A DNA stretch of 64,000 nucleotides from Hirundichthys speculiger. Its lineage: Eukaryota; Chordata; Actinopteri; Beloniformes; Exocoetidae. The notes under the pieces were generated by a model that saw only the letters and a program-made list of their open reading frames with translations, was not told the origin of the DNA and made no database searches. Shown here piece by piece: positions 47,241 to 59,165 of the stretch (the stretch's first letter is position 1; each line of letters opens with the position of its first letter). The position numbers and the translations under genes are program-made. The stretch is from positions 1,254,130 through 1,318,129 of the forward strand of contig JAGFBZ010002341.1 of NCBI GenBank assembly GCA_018398805.1, written 5' to 3'.

Positions 47241-48157
47241 AGCAGCACACATGAACTCCCTCTCTCTCAGTAGACAACATGGATGGAAACCCGCTGCCAG
47301 CAGTTCATTATCCGGGTGTGGAGACACATTGTAACATGTTCATCTGTTGCTAACGAGCTCTGCCGACCTTCCTCCTTTACTTCTGCCATTTTGTCTGAAG
47401 CCTGGCTAAAGAGGTACTAAAGTCTGGAGTATATTCCTGCAGCCATATCTCAGTGAAACTGCCTTCCAGCTGTGTCCTCATCAGCACTCCAGGCTCTTTA
47501 ATTTCATTTGCAAGTGATAATGAGGGAGTGGATGATGAGGTATGATGACCAAGGAGAGAGATACTCTACACTTGCTCCTCACTGCTCTCGTTTGCTCATC
47601 TCCTGCATCCTTGACATCTCCTCTTCAGTCCATCTGGATCTGAGGTCAACACTTGAGTGCTGGAAAGCTCAATCAGCTCTTCTGCTGTCATGGTTACTCA
47701 TCACAAAATATGTTCAAACATGCCAGCGTACGCAGTAGACATCATTTAAACATGACAGCATCCAAACCAGACTAGAAAAATTATTTTAAAATGAATGTTT
47801 TAACTGAAACTTGCTTGAAGAAAATCAACAAAAGACACTATATGACCGGTGCTACTGCAACAGGCCACCACAACTATCAACCCACGCACAGATTTAAATC
47901 CAGGATGGACCATAAGTGATTTGTTTCTTTATTGATTAATATAGCCAGTGTTAATGTTTCAACCATCAAATTCTCCATGTACAGCATGTAATATTCTGCT
48001 TCTATAGCTTTCTATGTTGAGCATATTGAGTTAAATTTAAGGACTTTAGTTTTTGGGGATCGAACCAGTAGAGTAACTTTATTGATCCCGAAGGAAATTA
48101 AGGAAATTAATTAACCACTGAGCTTTCGGTCGGATAATGATCACTCTGTCTGCTGAT
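47241..48157. other. No recognised gene; retroposon-tail-like bit near 48070
   Basis: The stretch CTTTATTGATCCCGAAGGAA at 48078-48097 resembles an inverted retroposon tail. Otherwise nothing was recognised. Confidence 0.35.
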
Positions 48158-48503
48158 CAGGGCTGGACTGGGACCAAAAAATGGCCCGGGCATTTTTGGT
48201 CCCTGGCGGCCCACCATACCCCGGGGACATACTGCGTTGACATCAGCGCAGCACTGGAGCGCTTGTCTGATTAGCTGTCAGTGTCTCTTTCTTAAGTTTG
48301 TTGAGTGTGTCGTCGTCCCCCCCCCCCCCCCCCCCCCCCCCCTCGGAGATTTTTATGAGCCGAGTACCAGTCCGTTACCGTCGCGGTCAATAAAAACTAT
48401 ATACTTTTTTTTTTTTTTTTTTATGACAGACCTGGGACGGCCCACAGATGTGCGTCGGCCCACCGGGCATTGCCCGGTACGCCCGATGGCCAGTCCATGC
48501 CTG
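48158..48503 (+). mobile_element. Complete-ended hAT MITE
   Basis: Termini CAGGGCTGGACTGGGACC and GATGGCCAGTCCATGCCTG. The flanks carry a perfect 8-bp duplication CTGCTGAT (48150-48157 and 48504-48511). The 346-bp body includes a 26-C run (48317-48342) and a poly-T run. Noncoding. Confidence 0.9.
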
Positions 48504-48533
48504 CTGCTGATACACAGCCGCCCGACACTTTAA

Positions 48534-48606
48534 TCATGCATAAGGATATCTGCAACATGTCAGACACTTTAATCATGCATAAGGATAGCTGCAACTGAAT
48601 CCCAAA
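48534..48606 (+). repeat. Two-copy 39-bp tandem repeat
   Basis: The unit beginning GACACTTTAATCATGCATAA occurs at 48534 and again at 48573, with one base difference in the shared part. It lies 30 bp from the right end of the hAT MITE. Confidence 0.85.
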
Positions 48607-49228
48607 AAATCCAGTCAAGATTAGCATCAACACATAAAGGACCTACTCTTACTCTCTCTATTTTCAGTTGATGGAAGTGCTTCTTCTGTTGCACTGTATT
48701 GAAGCTACTGGAAATGTCTCCACTCTGCTGCCCTCTTCACTTACCAGCAGCATCTTTAAAGCTCAGCCATTTTTCCTAATTTGTGGCAAAAACGACATTT
48801 AGCCCCTTTGTTTTATCCACTGATTTAACGTGATGAGCCTAATATGTCTACGTGCCACAGCGTGACCCCGCAGCCCATACCCGCCTCCTCCTTGAGCCTT
48901 TTAAACCGTCACAGTTAACGTTCACTGGTGATAAATGAGACCCATCTGCCTGCTCTCCATATATTTCCATCACTTCTTGATCACCTCCAGCCGTCATGAC
49001 CAGTGACCCCAGGTCTCTGGTCTCTGGAGTTTTAACCCTGTCTTTAACATGACTCTGGGTCATTCTCCTCTAGATTAGATCAATACACCCCCCACCCCCA
49101 CCCCCCAGATCCATGCTGATATCTACTGCTTCTCATGATTGATGCCTCCTCCTCCTGCATGTTAGCAGGCCAGTCAGATAAGGTAATGAAGAAATATGTC
49201 CTGTCAATGAAGAGGCCGACAGCACCCT
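48607..49228. other. No recognised gene
   Basis: Unique-looking sequence with a CCACCCC-rich stretch at 49087-49108. Nothing recognised. Confidence 0.4.

Positions 49229-49267
<39 letters not shown>
49229..49267. repeat. Poly-G tract (39 G)
   Basis: An uninterrupted run of 39 G. It creates false polyglycine and polyproline frames on the two strands. Could form G-quadruplexes; length may vary or be misassembled. Confidence 0.95.
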
Positions 49268-49914
49268 CTCATGTGGAACATATGGCTTGGAAATCGCACA
49301 TGAATGGCATTTTCCTGACATAAATAAGCTGGAACTTTAGTCACGTTAGGACCCAGACAAAAGGACAAAAAGAGATTAAAGATCAAAAACTGCACATCCT
49401 CATAGTTGCATCACAGCTGACATTACTGAGTCTGGATGGTGATGAGGAGGGCTTAAAACCCGTGAACCATCTTTCATCCTGCTGCATGTGAGTGTCCTGA
49501 TTTGTGCAGGAATCAACAGGATTTTAGATATAAAACACCCAGACTGGTAGGAAACTAACAGGTGTATCAATTCCTGTCCTTCTTTGATACCTGAAATCTT
49601 CCCATTTTTCCTTCTGATACCTTCAGTCTCTCTGGGATCTTTAAAAAAAAAAAGTTTTTTACTCAAGAGACCTGTGTGTTTCCAGAGACCTATGCATACA
49701 TTCATCAGGGTGTCATCTGGTGACCAAATAATCCATTTTTCTTGAGGGATGTCTCTGCAGAACCATTTCCCCAGAGCAGTGCGACAACTATCAGTCAATA
49801 TGAAAATGTTAACATTTTCATACATTTGAAAAGCTTCCGCCAATCTCCTTGGTCTTTCCACTTCTCTCATGTCCTTCAGCTCCCTTTCAAACATCCTTCT
49901 ACAAATGTCTTCCA
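49268..49914. other. No recognised gene
   Basis: A minus-strand frame of 171 codons (49915-49400) has no recognisable domain. An 18-bp imperfect palindrome near 49800-49823 (GAAAATGTTAACATTTTC) is present. Confidence 0.35.
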
Positions 49915-50245
49915 AGAGTGTAGTCTTGGTTTGGATCCTACCTCACTGGGCACTTGTTCAGTGTGTCATGGTGAGAATAAATGTCTGTCTTACTACCTCA
50001 CCACAGGTTTGCCCCTCGGCTCAGTGCTGGGGCCACTTCTCTTTGTCATGTACAGCATCTCAGTAGATCTGCTAGCATGGCTCTTCCTGTCACCACTATG
50101 CAGATGATACCTCTTCCTGTCATTCCCACCGGACGACCCCACTGTGACAGCGTGGATCTCAGTTTGTCTCTCTGACACATCAACTCGGGTGATGAAAAAG
50201 CACCTCCAACTAAACCTCTCTAAACCTCACCTGTTCGTCACCCCT
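49915..50245 (+). mobile_element. LINE reverse-transcriptase fragment
   Basis: Across two frameshifts the codons give CLSYYLTTGLPLGSVLGPLL (the G-x-P-x-GS-x-LGP motif), then HYADDTSS (the YADD box) and LQLNLSKP. These are consecutive RT motifs of a non-LTR retrotransposon of the L2/CR1/Rex1 type. Both ends are truncated. It is a different family from the 33360 L2 element. Confidence 0.75.
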
Positions 50246-50784
50246 CTCTCTCTCTTCCAAGAATACCTCCTCTGCTAATACACATCCATCTGCACATTAC
50301 TCTCCACAGGCACTTGCCTACACCTCTCCTTCCTTCTGCCTCCCCTACACCTACTGCAATCATCTCCAGTTGCTCTTCACCTACACCTGTACAGGTTTCT
50401 CTTTACGACTCTCTTCTCCCTTACTTTTCACTGTTGTTCGTTCATTGTTGCTAATACATACTGTTTACGCTCTGGCAGTCTGTAGTAGCACTTGATTTTT
50501 CTTACTTGAGGTTCCCCTACAATGTAGCTTGCTTATCCTCTGATAAATTGCTAAATGTAAAAGTATCTGTCTAACAATTCTCACATACTCATACTCTCAT
50601 ACAGAGCAAAATAAACACACTCAAAAGTTGTTATATCTGCACTGCAACTGAACAGATATTTTTTTAAAAGACGCAGTTTTAATTATCTCAAGCTACACAT
50701 TTCATTTATAACGTATTTATAATACATTGTATGTTTCAGATTTTTTTTAAAAGTGAAAATGTGGAAAAAAAATGTTTAAAGTCA
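50246..50784. other. No recognised gene
   Basis: Pyrimidine-rich sequence following the RT fragment, possibly its 3' region, then AT-rich intron. Confidence 0.35.
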
Positions 50785-50861
50785 TGACGTTCCCCGCGTA
50801 CCACCAGAGAGCGCTCGCGTACCTCCGGTGGTACATGTACCACAGTTTGTGCACCACTGTC
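50785..50861 (-). mobile_element. Fragment of the 8981-type hAT MITE
   Basis: The minus strand begins CAGTGGTGCACAAACTGTGG and contains GGTACGCGAGCGCTCTCTGG, matching the CAGTGGTACGTGAGCG family at 8981-9271. Truncated. Confidence 0.6.
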
Positions 50862-51283
50862 ATATACTGTATTAACTCTGGTAACATGATAAAGGACATC
50901 TCAATTAGTTCACTATAGTCAGCAATGCGTTCTTTCTTTGGAGGGGAAACAAAATTATTGGTGGGACATTTCGGTAATTGCTGAATATTGGTGAGGACAC
51001 GCCCCCAACGTCCATGCTAATTCTACGCCCTTGGTTAATTTGTCTACATGACGGCTAACCCTGGCTGTTACTCTGATGTGGTCAGTATTTCTATTGTCCA
51101 TTCTAGTCGCTCCCATAGAGCATCTTTAACTCTGCCACCTCCCGTCTCTGGACTGGACCAGCCTCTACTTTCTGTCTCTTGGTCAGTGCGGCTGTCTTGT
51201 GAACCTCTCTCCTTACGTTTGCTGCTACTCTTCATTCCTAGATAACTCCAGACACTGTTCTCCATCCAGCTGGCACTCACGAT

Positions 51284-51642
51284 AACTCAAAAAGTTATGG
51301 ATGGATTTTGATGAAATTTTCAGGAGTTGTCAGAAATGTGAAAAGGAAGAACTGACTTCATTTTGGCTGTGATCCAGAAGAAATCCTGGATTCTGGATCA
51401 CCTTCAAATTTTCGATAACATTGCAGTCAATGGGGCCGAAAATTTTGTTTCTCAATATCTCCGTTAATTATTGCGCAAAACTCATGAAATTTGACTCAGT
51501 GATTGACAATGGGAACCTCTATCAAATTTCAAAGGCTGATCCGTATCTGATCCGGAAGGCAGATTTTATAGCAATCTGTAAATCGCTATATGGGGGAATT
51601 GTTGCGCTTGGCGAAGGTCTTCGCTCTCCGAGTGCTTTCTAG
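51284..51642 (+). mobile_element. Helitron-like non-autonomous 3' element
   Basis: It begins AACTCAAAAAGTTATGGATG and ends GCTCTCCGAGTGCTTTCTAG|T. The end can form a small hairpin (CGCTC-TCC-GAGTG) just before CTAG, the Helitron-type 3' terminus. It is longer inside than the copy at 39331-39509. The 73-codon frame inside shows no known domain. The 5' terminus (TC expected) is not certain. Confidence 0.6.
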
Positions 51643-52698
51643 TTCACATTCTAGTTGTAAATGATTTACAAAGTGTTTTAGGTCATTTTAAAGTTAATTC
51701 AGCTGCATGTTTACCGGCCTTCTATTTGAATGACATTTTCAGCTCACAAGCTTAACTTCTTTTCAAAATATTTCCTCTCTAATAAAAGGGACATGAACTT
51801 AATTTTACAGCATTTTGATGCCTTTATTTGAGAGCTGTTATGTGGGATTCTGTTATGAAGGAGCTCGTTCTGTATGAGATGGAAAGGCTGTGGATTCACT
51901 CCCATCTGCCTTTCGCCGCGGTCATTTTTCCTCCGGCTCTCTGTAATTATGATCAACGGCGTATTCACAGCGTTCTGGTTCCATCAGCATCTGGATGCAG
52001 CTGCCTGCTCCTCCTGGTCCAACCTCAGGCACAGATGATGGCAACAATAGAAGCAGATGAAGACGTCACTTTAACACCCTTTATTAACTCTCAGGCTGCC
52101 GTCTCAGTCATGCATTTATGTGGAAAACAGTCAAAAAAAAAAAAGTGGAGCTAAATGCCAGCTAGAAATGTGGTGTCAGTATGCTTTTTTTTGTGCACAA
52201 AAAAAAAAAAACAATAAAATTCAGAGTGCTCATATCTCCGATCAAGCATACATAAAAGGTGAATATTTTTCAGGTTGGGCTCTCCCGGGCTGCTCCCCAG
52301 ATAAAAGAAAATAAGAAACAAGATTGAGGAGAAAGGGTCAGAGATTGAGGTTGAAAAGTGAATCTGCTATTCCATCTGCCCAGTTTCTATTAGACGCCAC
52401 AGGCAGCCTGCGTCTCCCAGTAGCTGCTGTTTGTCTTTCTCTCAGTGCATTTATTTTTACTCTGAGCAGTTTATAATGAGCCTGTAAAGTATTCATTTAC
52501 CTCACAGTGGGCTAACAGTTTGCTCAATGAAATAGCAACAATTTTATGTAGCAGAAACATGTCTTTTGCTTTCATTTTTCATGCTTTACTTCCTTTTGGA
52601 GGTGTGATAGGAAATGAAATGTTGCTGAAAAAAAAAAAACGGAAGTCTTTTTGCTTCACATGACTGTAATCCCCCAATGGTGAATAGCATATTTTAAT
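51643..52698. other. No recognised gene
   Basis: The plus-strand frame 51828-52154 (108 codons) has no recognised motif or splice support. AT-rich intron otherwise. Confidence 0.4.
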
Positions 52699-53013
52699 TA
52701 GGGCTGGGCAAGTTAACACATTATTATCGCGTTAACGCATTGATTTTGTTAACACCGACATTTATTTTATCGCGCGTTAACGCATGTTGCTCACGTGCTT
52801 TTGTTTTTTGAAAAGTCTGTTACTGGCTGCTGCTGAACTGGAAGAGAATTGGCAGGTAAACATGCAGAAAAGCTAAAACAAACATGGAGAACGGTAAAAA
52901 TCTGTGTACTTTACAGTTAGGGTAGCAACTCAGGTAGCAATATTAACAATTCAGTCTGAAAAAAACTTTCAAACCCCTTTTGTTCAAGACAATCGCGTCA
53001 TTCCTCCATGTTT
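52699..53013 (-). mobile_element. hAT fragment (family of 7765-8912), inverted
   Basis: It starts TAGGGCTGGGCAAGTTAAC, the reverse complement of the right end of the 7765 element. The match continues through AAGCACGTGAGCAACATGCG (inverted) to AACATGGAGGAATGACGCGA, then stops abruptly at 53013. Confidence 0.8.
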
Positions 53014-54330
53014 CACAGGGCCCTTGTCTTAAACTCCACTACTTCTCCCAGCTGGTTCCAGGGACTTTATGGCTATTGACAAGCACACTGCAATAAATCA
53101 CCACCCTGAGGATTAATAGGAAAGAGTAAAGCGCCTCAGCCCACTGTAGCTGATATGTATTTATTCTAGGTGGCGTGGCAATTCATCTCGCTGTGTGTGC
53201 GCGCATGAGGGCCCAAGGCAAATTCGACACATCTATGCATAGATTACCTCCCATGAAGCCAGAACTATAGAGTGGCCCGTGGGGATCAAGTCAGTGTTTA
53301 TCACAGAAAGCGCTTCAGCTGATCAGAGATTACCGCTGAGATGGAGCATGTTGTTTCTGTTTCAGCTGGGCAGATAAGTTGTCATCCGGTGCCACAGATG
53401 CTTTTGTTCTGCGCAGCATAAACCTATGAGAAACAAATTATTTGTGTGTCACAGGTGCAGTGTGCTAAAGAGAATTCTTTCAGGGCGCTCATGTTTCCTG
53501 TTGCAGTTAGGGATTTTTTCTCTTTCTTTCTTTTTTTTTTAAACCTGATGATGAGTATGCACGCCAGGATGTTTGCCTTGATTTCACACGCAGCAAACAA
53601 GGTTAGATAATGTTAACTGGACCATATGGTATAATGGGGCAGAGCAGATTGGAATGTATGTCTCTTTTTGTTGGGTCATTAATTATGGAAATGTCATTAT
53701 AGGGCAACGAAAGTACACTTCCTGTTTAGAGTCCTGATAAACCGCTTCAAGTTGATCATGGTTCTGCCTTCTCATGGTCTACATATAATGACCCAACACC
53801 AGTGCTTTCCTATTCTCCAAGCAAACTGCATCGCAGTGATGTTCCAATCACAGACGGTAAACAAACCCTTGTGTGACGACACCCACGGGTTTCTGAAGAG
53901 TCTCCTTGAAGTTCAGTTGCGGGAGCTGTGGTTGTCACCATCTCGGCTGAAGCACAAAATGCCCAAAAAACTGGCAAATGAATGAGCAAGCCTGTCAGAT
54001 GGAACTGGCTTGACTTACGTCTAACATTTCCTTACGTTCCTTCTGATCAAATCTGTACATCCATCCAGGGTTCAGCTGCCACAACCAACAAAACATCTGT
54101 GAAATAAAGACTGATGGCTCCAGTCAGAAAATGGCAAGGGCCCACCAGCATTTCGGCCAAGACCCCAGCTACTCCAGCCATGGCTGCTATCGGAGCAGTC
54201 CTCACAACTGTCCTGGTTTCAGCTCTGGCAGTATTTGAGGATGGGTGGACGAATATAACCGCAGTGAACGCAAGGCAACTGAGGTTAGTTTAGCATCATA
54301 GCTACACTTGAAGGATTGACTGGTTTCACC
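53014..54330. other. No recognised gene
   Basis: No transposon or exon recognised; the 77-codon frame at 53752-53985 has no motif. Confidence 0.4.
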
Positions 54331-54935
54331 TAGTGCTCTGCGGTATGACCAAAAATTTATATCACGGTATTTTTCAAAATGATATCGGTTTCACAGTATA
54401 TCACGGTATTTGTTTTTTTGAAGGCACAACTGGGTGTTAACCACATTTTCTAATCATTTAGAGAGGAATTGCTGAAGTAAATTGGCTTAGAATTACCTAT
54501 TTTACTGTCACGAGGAGTGAATATTGTAGCCTCCCGTGGCTACAACTTTAGCTCGGCAACATTTGCAGATTATTGTAGTTTGTTGGACGTCGTCTTTTTT
54601 AAATCTAGAGAACTTCCACACAGACACGGCTCCTCGTTTAGGAAGAAGTTCCTCAGTCTCATGTTGCCGTTCTGGAGCTTCCCCTTCGGGACTTTCGCTG
54701 TTTGCAGTCATCACCGTTTAACCAGAAACTAGTATTGTGTTGTGCCTCCAGTGCTAACTGCAAACCAGTCCCCTGTCAAACAATGTTCTGCGGCACTTAC
54801 GTTCTGCCTCGCGGCGTTCCCAACGTTGTGTACGCTACAGTACATACTCACCGGTATTACGGTATATGAAAAATTCATATCATAAGAAAAATCAACACCG
54901 GTATTCGGTATGAACCGGTAAACCGCCCAGCACTA
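54331..54935 (-). mobile_element. Complete-ended hAT element with BED-finger exon fragment
   Basis: Termini TAGTGCTCTGCGGTATGACC and GGTAAACCGCCCAGCACTA with a perfect 8-bp duplication GTTTCACC (54323-54330 and 54936-54943). Subterminal regions carry repeated TATCACGGTATTT words. The minus-strand BED remnant at 54508-54714 shows it is an internal-deletion derivative of an autonomous hAT. Confidence 0.9.
54508..54714 (-). pseudogene. BED zinc-finger remnant of a hAT transposase
   Basis: From an ATG at 54714 the frame encodes MMTANSESPEGEAPERQ, then SVWKFSRFKKDDVQQTT and IICKCCRAKVVATGG. The aromatic VWK-F residues and the C-x2-C pair are the first half of a BED finger. The expected NTSNLxxHL-x-x-xH second half is lost after GGYN, where the internal deletion begins. 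It cannot bind zinc normally. Confidence 0.8.
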
Positions 54936-55924
54936 GTTTCACCCAGAACTTTTCCAAGTCAACCCAGAGTCACCTTGGACACTCAGTACAATTAACAGTA
55001 CAGAAAGCCATTTATTTAAAATAAAAAATATCATGCCCTATGAGATCTTTATCAAACAACTCAGAGGTCAGTTTCACTGAAGGTGTTATTTGTGTGTTTA
55101 TACAGTTATACATACTTGTCTTGGATGTGAATGCTAGCTATGAAGACTAAGAGTGTGTGTTGTACCAGGCAGTGAATATGTTTGTTTCTGTGATAAAGTT
55201 GAACATATGAACATGTTAAAATTTGATGTTTTAACATGGGGGTCGATGGAGACTGAATCACTCTTGGAACCAGCCCTAATGGTCATTTGCTTAACTGCAC
55301 TTTTGCCATAGTTCCGGCTCAGGGTCAGTGTTAAAAGCTGAAGATTGCCCCGATGTTCCAATGCAGTAAATAAGCCCCCATGTTAACACAGTAGCCCAGA
55401 CGGGACAAACCAAACACTTGCTCAGGGAGCAGACAAGGTAAGGATTAGCATTTTCTACCCCTTGACACGTCTACATCCAGCATGCTAGACCTTTGACTCA
55501 CGTATTAATGATTTGTGATTCTTTTTTGCCGTGACTCAGTGATAACATGCATCTCTTCTAGAAAGATGTACGTACCTGCTTTTCGTGTTTTTTTTTTAAT
55601 TTCTTGTCAGGAAAGATCAGGAAAACACATGGGGGCACAAGTGCCTCCATTCCCCTTTCTCTTTAAGCTGTTTCTTTCTTGCGCTCATTATCTGCAGCAC
55701 TCAATGCTAAGACCAGCTTATGTTAAATAAAGACGGAAACTCTGTTTCATTTCAGAGGAAGGAAAATGGTCGGAGTTTCATCAATTTACATGCAGTTTGT
55801 CTAAGAGGCTCTTGTGTTTTGATGTGCTCAGTAAAACCTAAATCTCCCTAACTAATATGGACCAGCTATTAGAAACATAAATCCATCTTGTTGAAACAAA
55901 GAAAATAATATCTCTTCCACAAAC
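54936..55924. other. No recognised gene
   Basis: Intronic sequence after the hAT. Nothing recognised. Confidence 0.4.
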
Positions 55925-56070
55925 ACCTCCATCCACCCATCCTCTTCAACCACTTTGTCCTGATCAGGGAAATGGAGGGACTGGAGTCTATCTCGGCTGT
56001 CATTACTCTGAGTCCAACCTGGACAGGTTGCCCGTATACCACAAGGCCACCCAGAGACAAATGAGAAAAT
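55925..56070 (-). mobile_element. Retroposon 3'-end-like fragment
   Basis: CATCCACCCATCCTCTTCAA, GGACTGGAGTCTATCTCGGC and ACCTGGACAGGTTGCC follow a very common fish LINE 3' region ('...ggctggagcctatcccagctgtc...'). Degenerate and short. Confidence 0.5.
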
Positions 56071-57998
56071 AGAGTCATAAACTCAACATCAGCTGAAATT
56101 CCATTGTAAAATGTCTCATGTGAACTATTAAAAAAATCAGAGTCAAACTCTTATAGAGGATGTAGGATGCATGCAGGATGCAGCATCGCCTGCAGTGGGG
56201 TTTGGGGGAAGTAAACAAATGAGTTCAATATGAAATGATGAAAACCTGGAAGTAATTTGAGTTCAAACAAGCTCATAATGTGTGGCAAATTATCTTCTGC
56301 CTTCTCTCTCTTTGTCATCAAAACTCGTTTTTCCTTTTTTTTTTTTTTTAACATTTTACAAGCATACTTAACTGCTTAAGTAACATGTGCCGTTTTTCCT
56401 GGCAACGCATCAAAACAAACATCTTCAGTGTTCAGTCTTCTTCTAGTGGTGCTGTTTAACATGTTCATTGAGATCAGTAGGCTCTGAGATGGAGCTCCAC
56501 TGGAGAGAAAACTGACAGCTGGCTCGAATCCTTTCGATGTGTGAATGATCTTTCTCACTGACAAGCATTAGATGATTTCAAAACTCTGCCCAGATCGATG
56601 CGCAGCAATTGTTGCTTCTCTAAAACTATTGCTTATGTATTTCCCTCTTAGCATTGTGTTAATACACACCTGAAGGTTTTAAGGGAGTACTGAGAATATC
56701 CTGAATTTTTTTTTCTCTCTTTTTGGATGCACTTTTGTTAGATTAATAATGGCATCATGAAAAAAGTTTTATGTTGTTGTTTTTTGCCTCAGACCAGCTA
56801 ATATCAGATGATTAAATATATGGCTTTACACCAACATGAGATTAAATAAAGAAGTTGCAACTCTTTCAGGTGTCTGTCGTTAATTAAAAACTGCAGTTTT
56901 CATTGGATTTCCACATGCTCCTAACGAAACCATGTCGTAGATTACTCTGCACACGGTGAACCTGTGACAGCATTAGCCTTGTTGACAGTGGATTGAGGCT
57001 TTCAAGCGCAGGCTTTCTGTGTGATTGAATTCATTGTGTGAAGCAGGGAGAAGAGCAGCATCCAGTCCTGCTTAGATGAAACCTTTCGAAGTGAATTTCC
57101 TGATTACAGCTTGTTTCTCCCCTTCCCCCTCCCACAAACCCCTGCAGCTGTGTGAACAGATCTATGCATTTGTGCAAGATTGCATGTGTATATATAGATA
57201 CGTATATCTATATATACACACATACATACATATGTATGTGAGTGTGTGCAGTTTGTGTACATTGTATGGATGTTTGTGCATTGTGTATATATGGATTTAT
57301 GAATCAAAGGTCATACATATTTTATTTGTTTTTTCACTTTTCTTGCATAGTCTCTATTTTATTTGTTTTATTGTTAAGCCCTTTGTAATAATATTTTCTA
57401 CAAAGTGCTGTGAGATAAATAAATAAATAAATATACTCCTTTTTCATTTTCGCTGACATGCACATAGATGCACATACATTTTTGCAGTTTGTGTGCAGAG
57501 CAGCTTTTGCACTTATTTATATATATATATTTATATAGTGTTGTAGAGGTTATGTCTCAGAGGGGTGGTGCCATGTGGAAGCCATTGAGACTTGGCGCTG
57601 CAGTGAGCATGGAAGGTGAGGCCAGATGGTTGTGGTTAGCCCTTGGCTGCTCGAGGTAACCTGACCTGCTGGGGAGGACCCCTCTGCCTCCCAAGGACCA
57701 GCAGCCACATGTTTTGCGTGAGAGTAAGTCACCCAAAAACCCAGGAACAGCCTCTCAGCTTCCTGAAGGCCTCCTCTCATAGCTGGTGATTTTTTTTTCT
57801 TTTGTTTGTGTTTTAAACTGAAGATTTAAATCAACAAACGGGATCAGACAGGAACAGTTCAGAAACAGGATCATCCAGAGGTTCGATGAGGACGCTTTAA
57901 AGATTTTTGGCTTTGAACCGTCAGGCAACACGTGTGAATTAGGACGTTTTACTGTGGTCAGCATTAGACAATATCCATGCGTTAGTACACCAGACATA
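56071..57998. other. No recognised gene; simple repeats
   Basis: Contains TA/CA/GT-rich stretches (about 57187-57300), an AAAT run (57416-57432) and a TATATA run (57519-57538). The 116-codon frame at 57076-57426 is built from these repeats and is not believed to be a gene. Confidence 0.45.
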
Positions 57999-59165
57999 GA
58001 AGGGTTGGACAATGAAACTGGAAGACCTGGTTTTAGACCACAATCATTTATTAGTATTGTGTTGGGCCTCCTTTTGCGGCCAATACAGTGTCAATTCATC
58101 TTGGAAATGACATATAGAAGTCCTGTTCAGTGGTCAGAGGGATTTGAAACCATTCTTCCTGCAGGACAGTGGCCAGGTCACTACGTGATGCTGCTGGAGG
58201 AAAACGTTTCCTGACTCGCTCCTCCAAAACACCCCAAAGTGGCTGAATAATATTCAGATCTGGTGACTGCAGGCCAAGGGAGATGATCAACTTTACTTTC
58301 ATGCTCATCAAACCAATCTTTCACCAGTCATGTTGGGTGTATTGGTGCATTGTCATCCTGATACACGGCACCGCCTTCAGGATACAATGTTTGGTCCACT
58401 GGATGCACATGGTCCTCCAGAATGGTTCGGTCGTCTCTGGCAGTGACGTGACAATCCAGCACAAGAATTGGGTCAAGGGAATGTCATGATATGGCCCAAA
58501 CCATCACTGATCCACCCCCATGCTGCACTCTGGGCATGCATCAGTCTGGGTGGTACGTTTCTTTGGGGTTTCTCCACACCGTAACTCTGCCAGATGTGGG
58601 GAAACCAGTGAATGTGGACTCATCGGAGAACAATACTTGTTTTACAGTGTCCACAGCCCAAGATTTTCACTCCTTGCACCATTGAAACCAAGTTTGGCAC
58701 TGGAACGAGTGACCAAAGGTTTGGCTATAACAGCCCGGCCGTGTATACTGACCCTGTGGAGCTCCTGACGGACAGTTCTGATGGAAACACATTTAATTCT
58801 GCCGTGATTTGGGCAGCTGTAGTTTTATGATTTTTGGATACAATCCAGGTTAGCACCTGAACATCCCTTTCAGACAGCTTCCTCTTGGGTTCACAGTTAA
58901 TCCTGTTGGATGTGGTTCGTCCTTCTTGGTGGTATGCTGACGTTACCCTGGATACCGTGGCTCTTGATACATCACAAAGACTTGCAATTTGTCCTCGTTT
59001 GAACTCTGATATGTCACCCATGATGTTGTGTGCATTGCAATATTTTAAGCAAAACTGTGCTCTCACCCTGATAACTGAACCTTCACACTCTGCTCTTACT
59101 GGTGCCATGTGGAATTAATGAAGACTGGACACCAGGCTGGTCCAATCTAGCCATGAAACCTCCCA
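57999..59165 (-). mobile_element. Tc1-like transposon, decayed
   Basis: The left end GGGTTGGACAATGAAACTGG preceded by TA (57997-57998) is the terminus of a common teleost Tc1 family. Its transposase lies on the minus strand. The right terminal repeat is eroded after about 59165 (CTAGCCATGAAACCTCCCAC is still recognisable). Confidence 0.8.
58010..59021 (-). pseudogene. Tc1-like transposase with lost catalytic Glu
   Basis: From the ATG at 59021 the frame reads MGDISEFKRGQIASLCDVSR, ATVSRVTSAYHQEGRTTSNR and KLSERDVQVLTWIVSKNHKT, the paired helix-turn-helix DNA-binding region. About 15 residues seem deleted between GQIA and SLCDVS. The middle is broken into frames. The C-terminal part (58311-58096) has SPDLNIIQPLWGVLEERVRK, where Q replaces the third catalytic residue (normally E in NIIEPLW), then RFPPAAS and LATVLQEEW. 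Inactive by several independent lesions. Confidence 0.85.

Noticed and set aside
49133..49395. Polyglycine/polyproline ORFs on both strands
   Set aside because: Produced entirely by the 39-G homopolymer.
49400..49915. 171-codon minus-strand ORF
   Set aside because: No family recognised and composition unremarkable; next to a LINE fragment but not matching LINE motifs on that strand.
57076..57426. 116-codon ORF rich in Tyr/Ile/Cys
   Set aside because: Translation of TA/CA-type simple repeats; no homology recognised.
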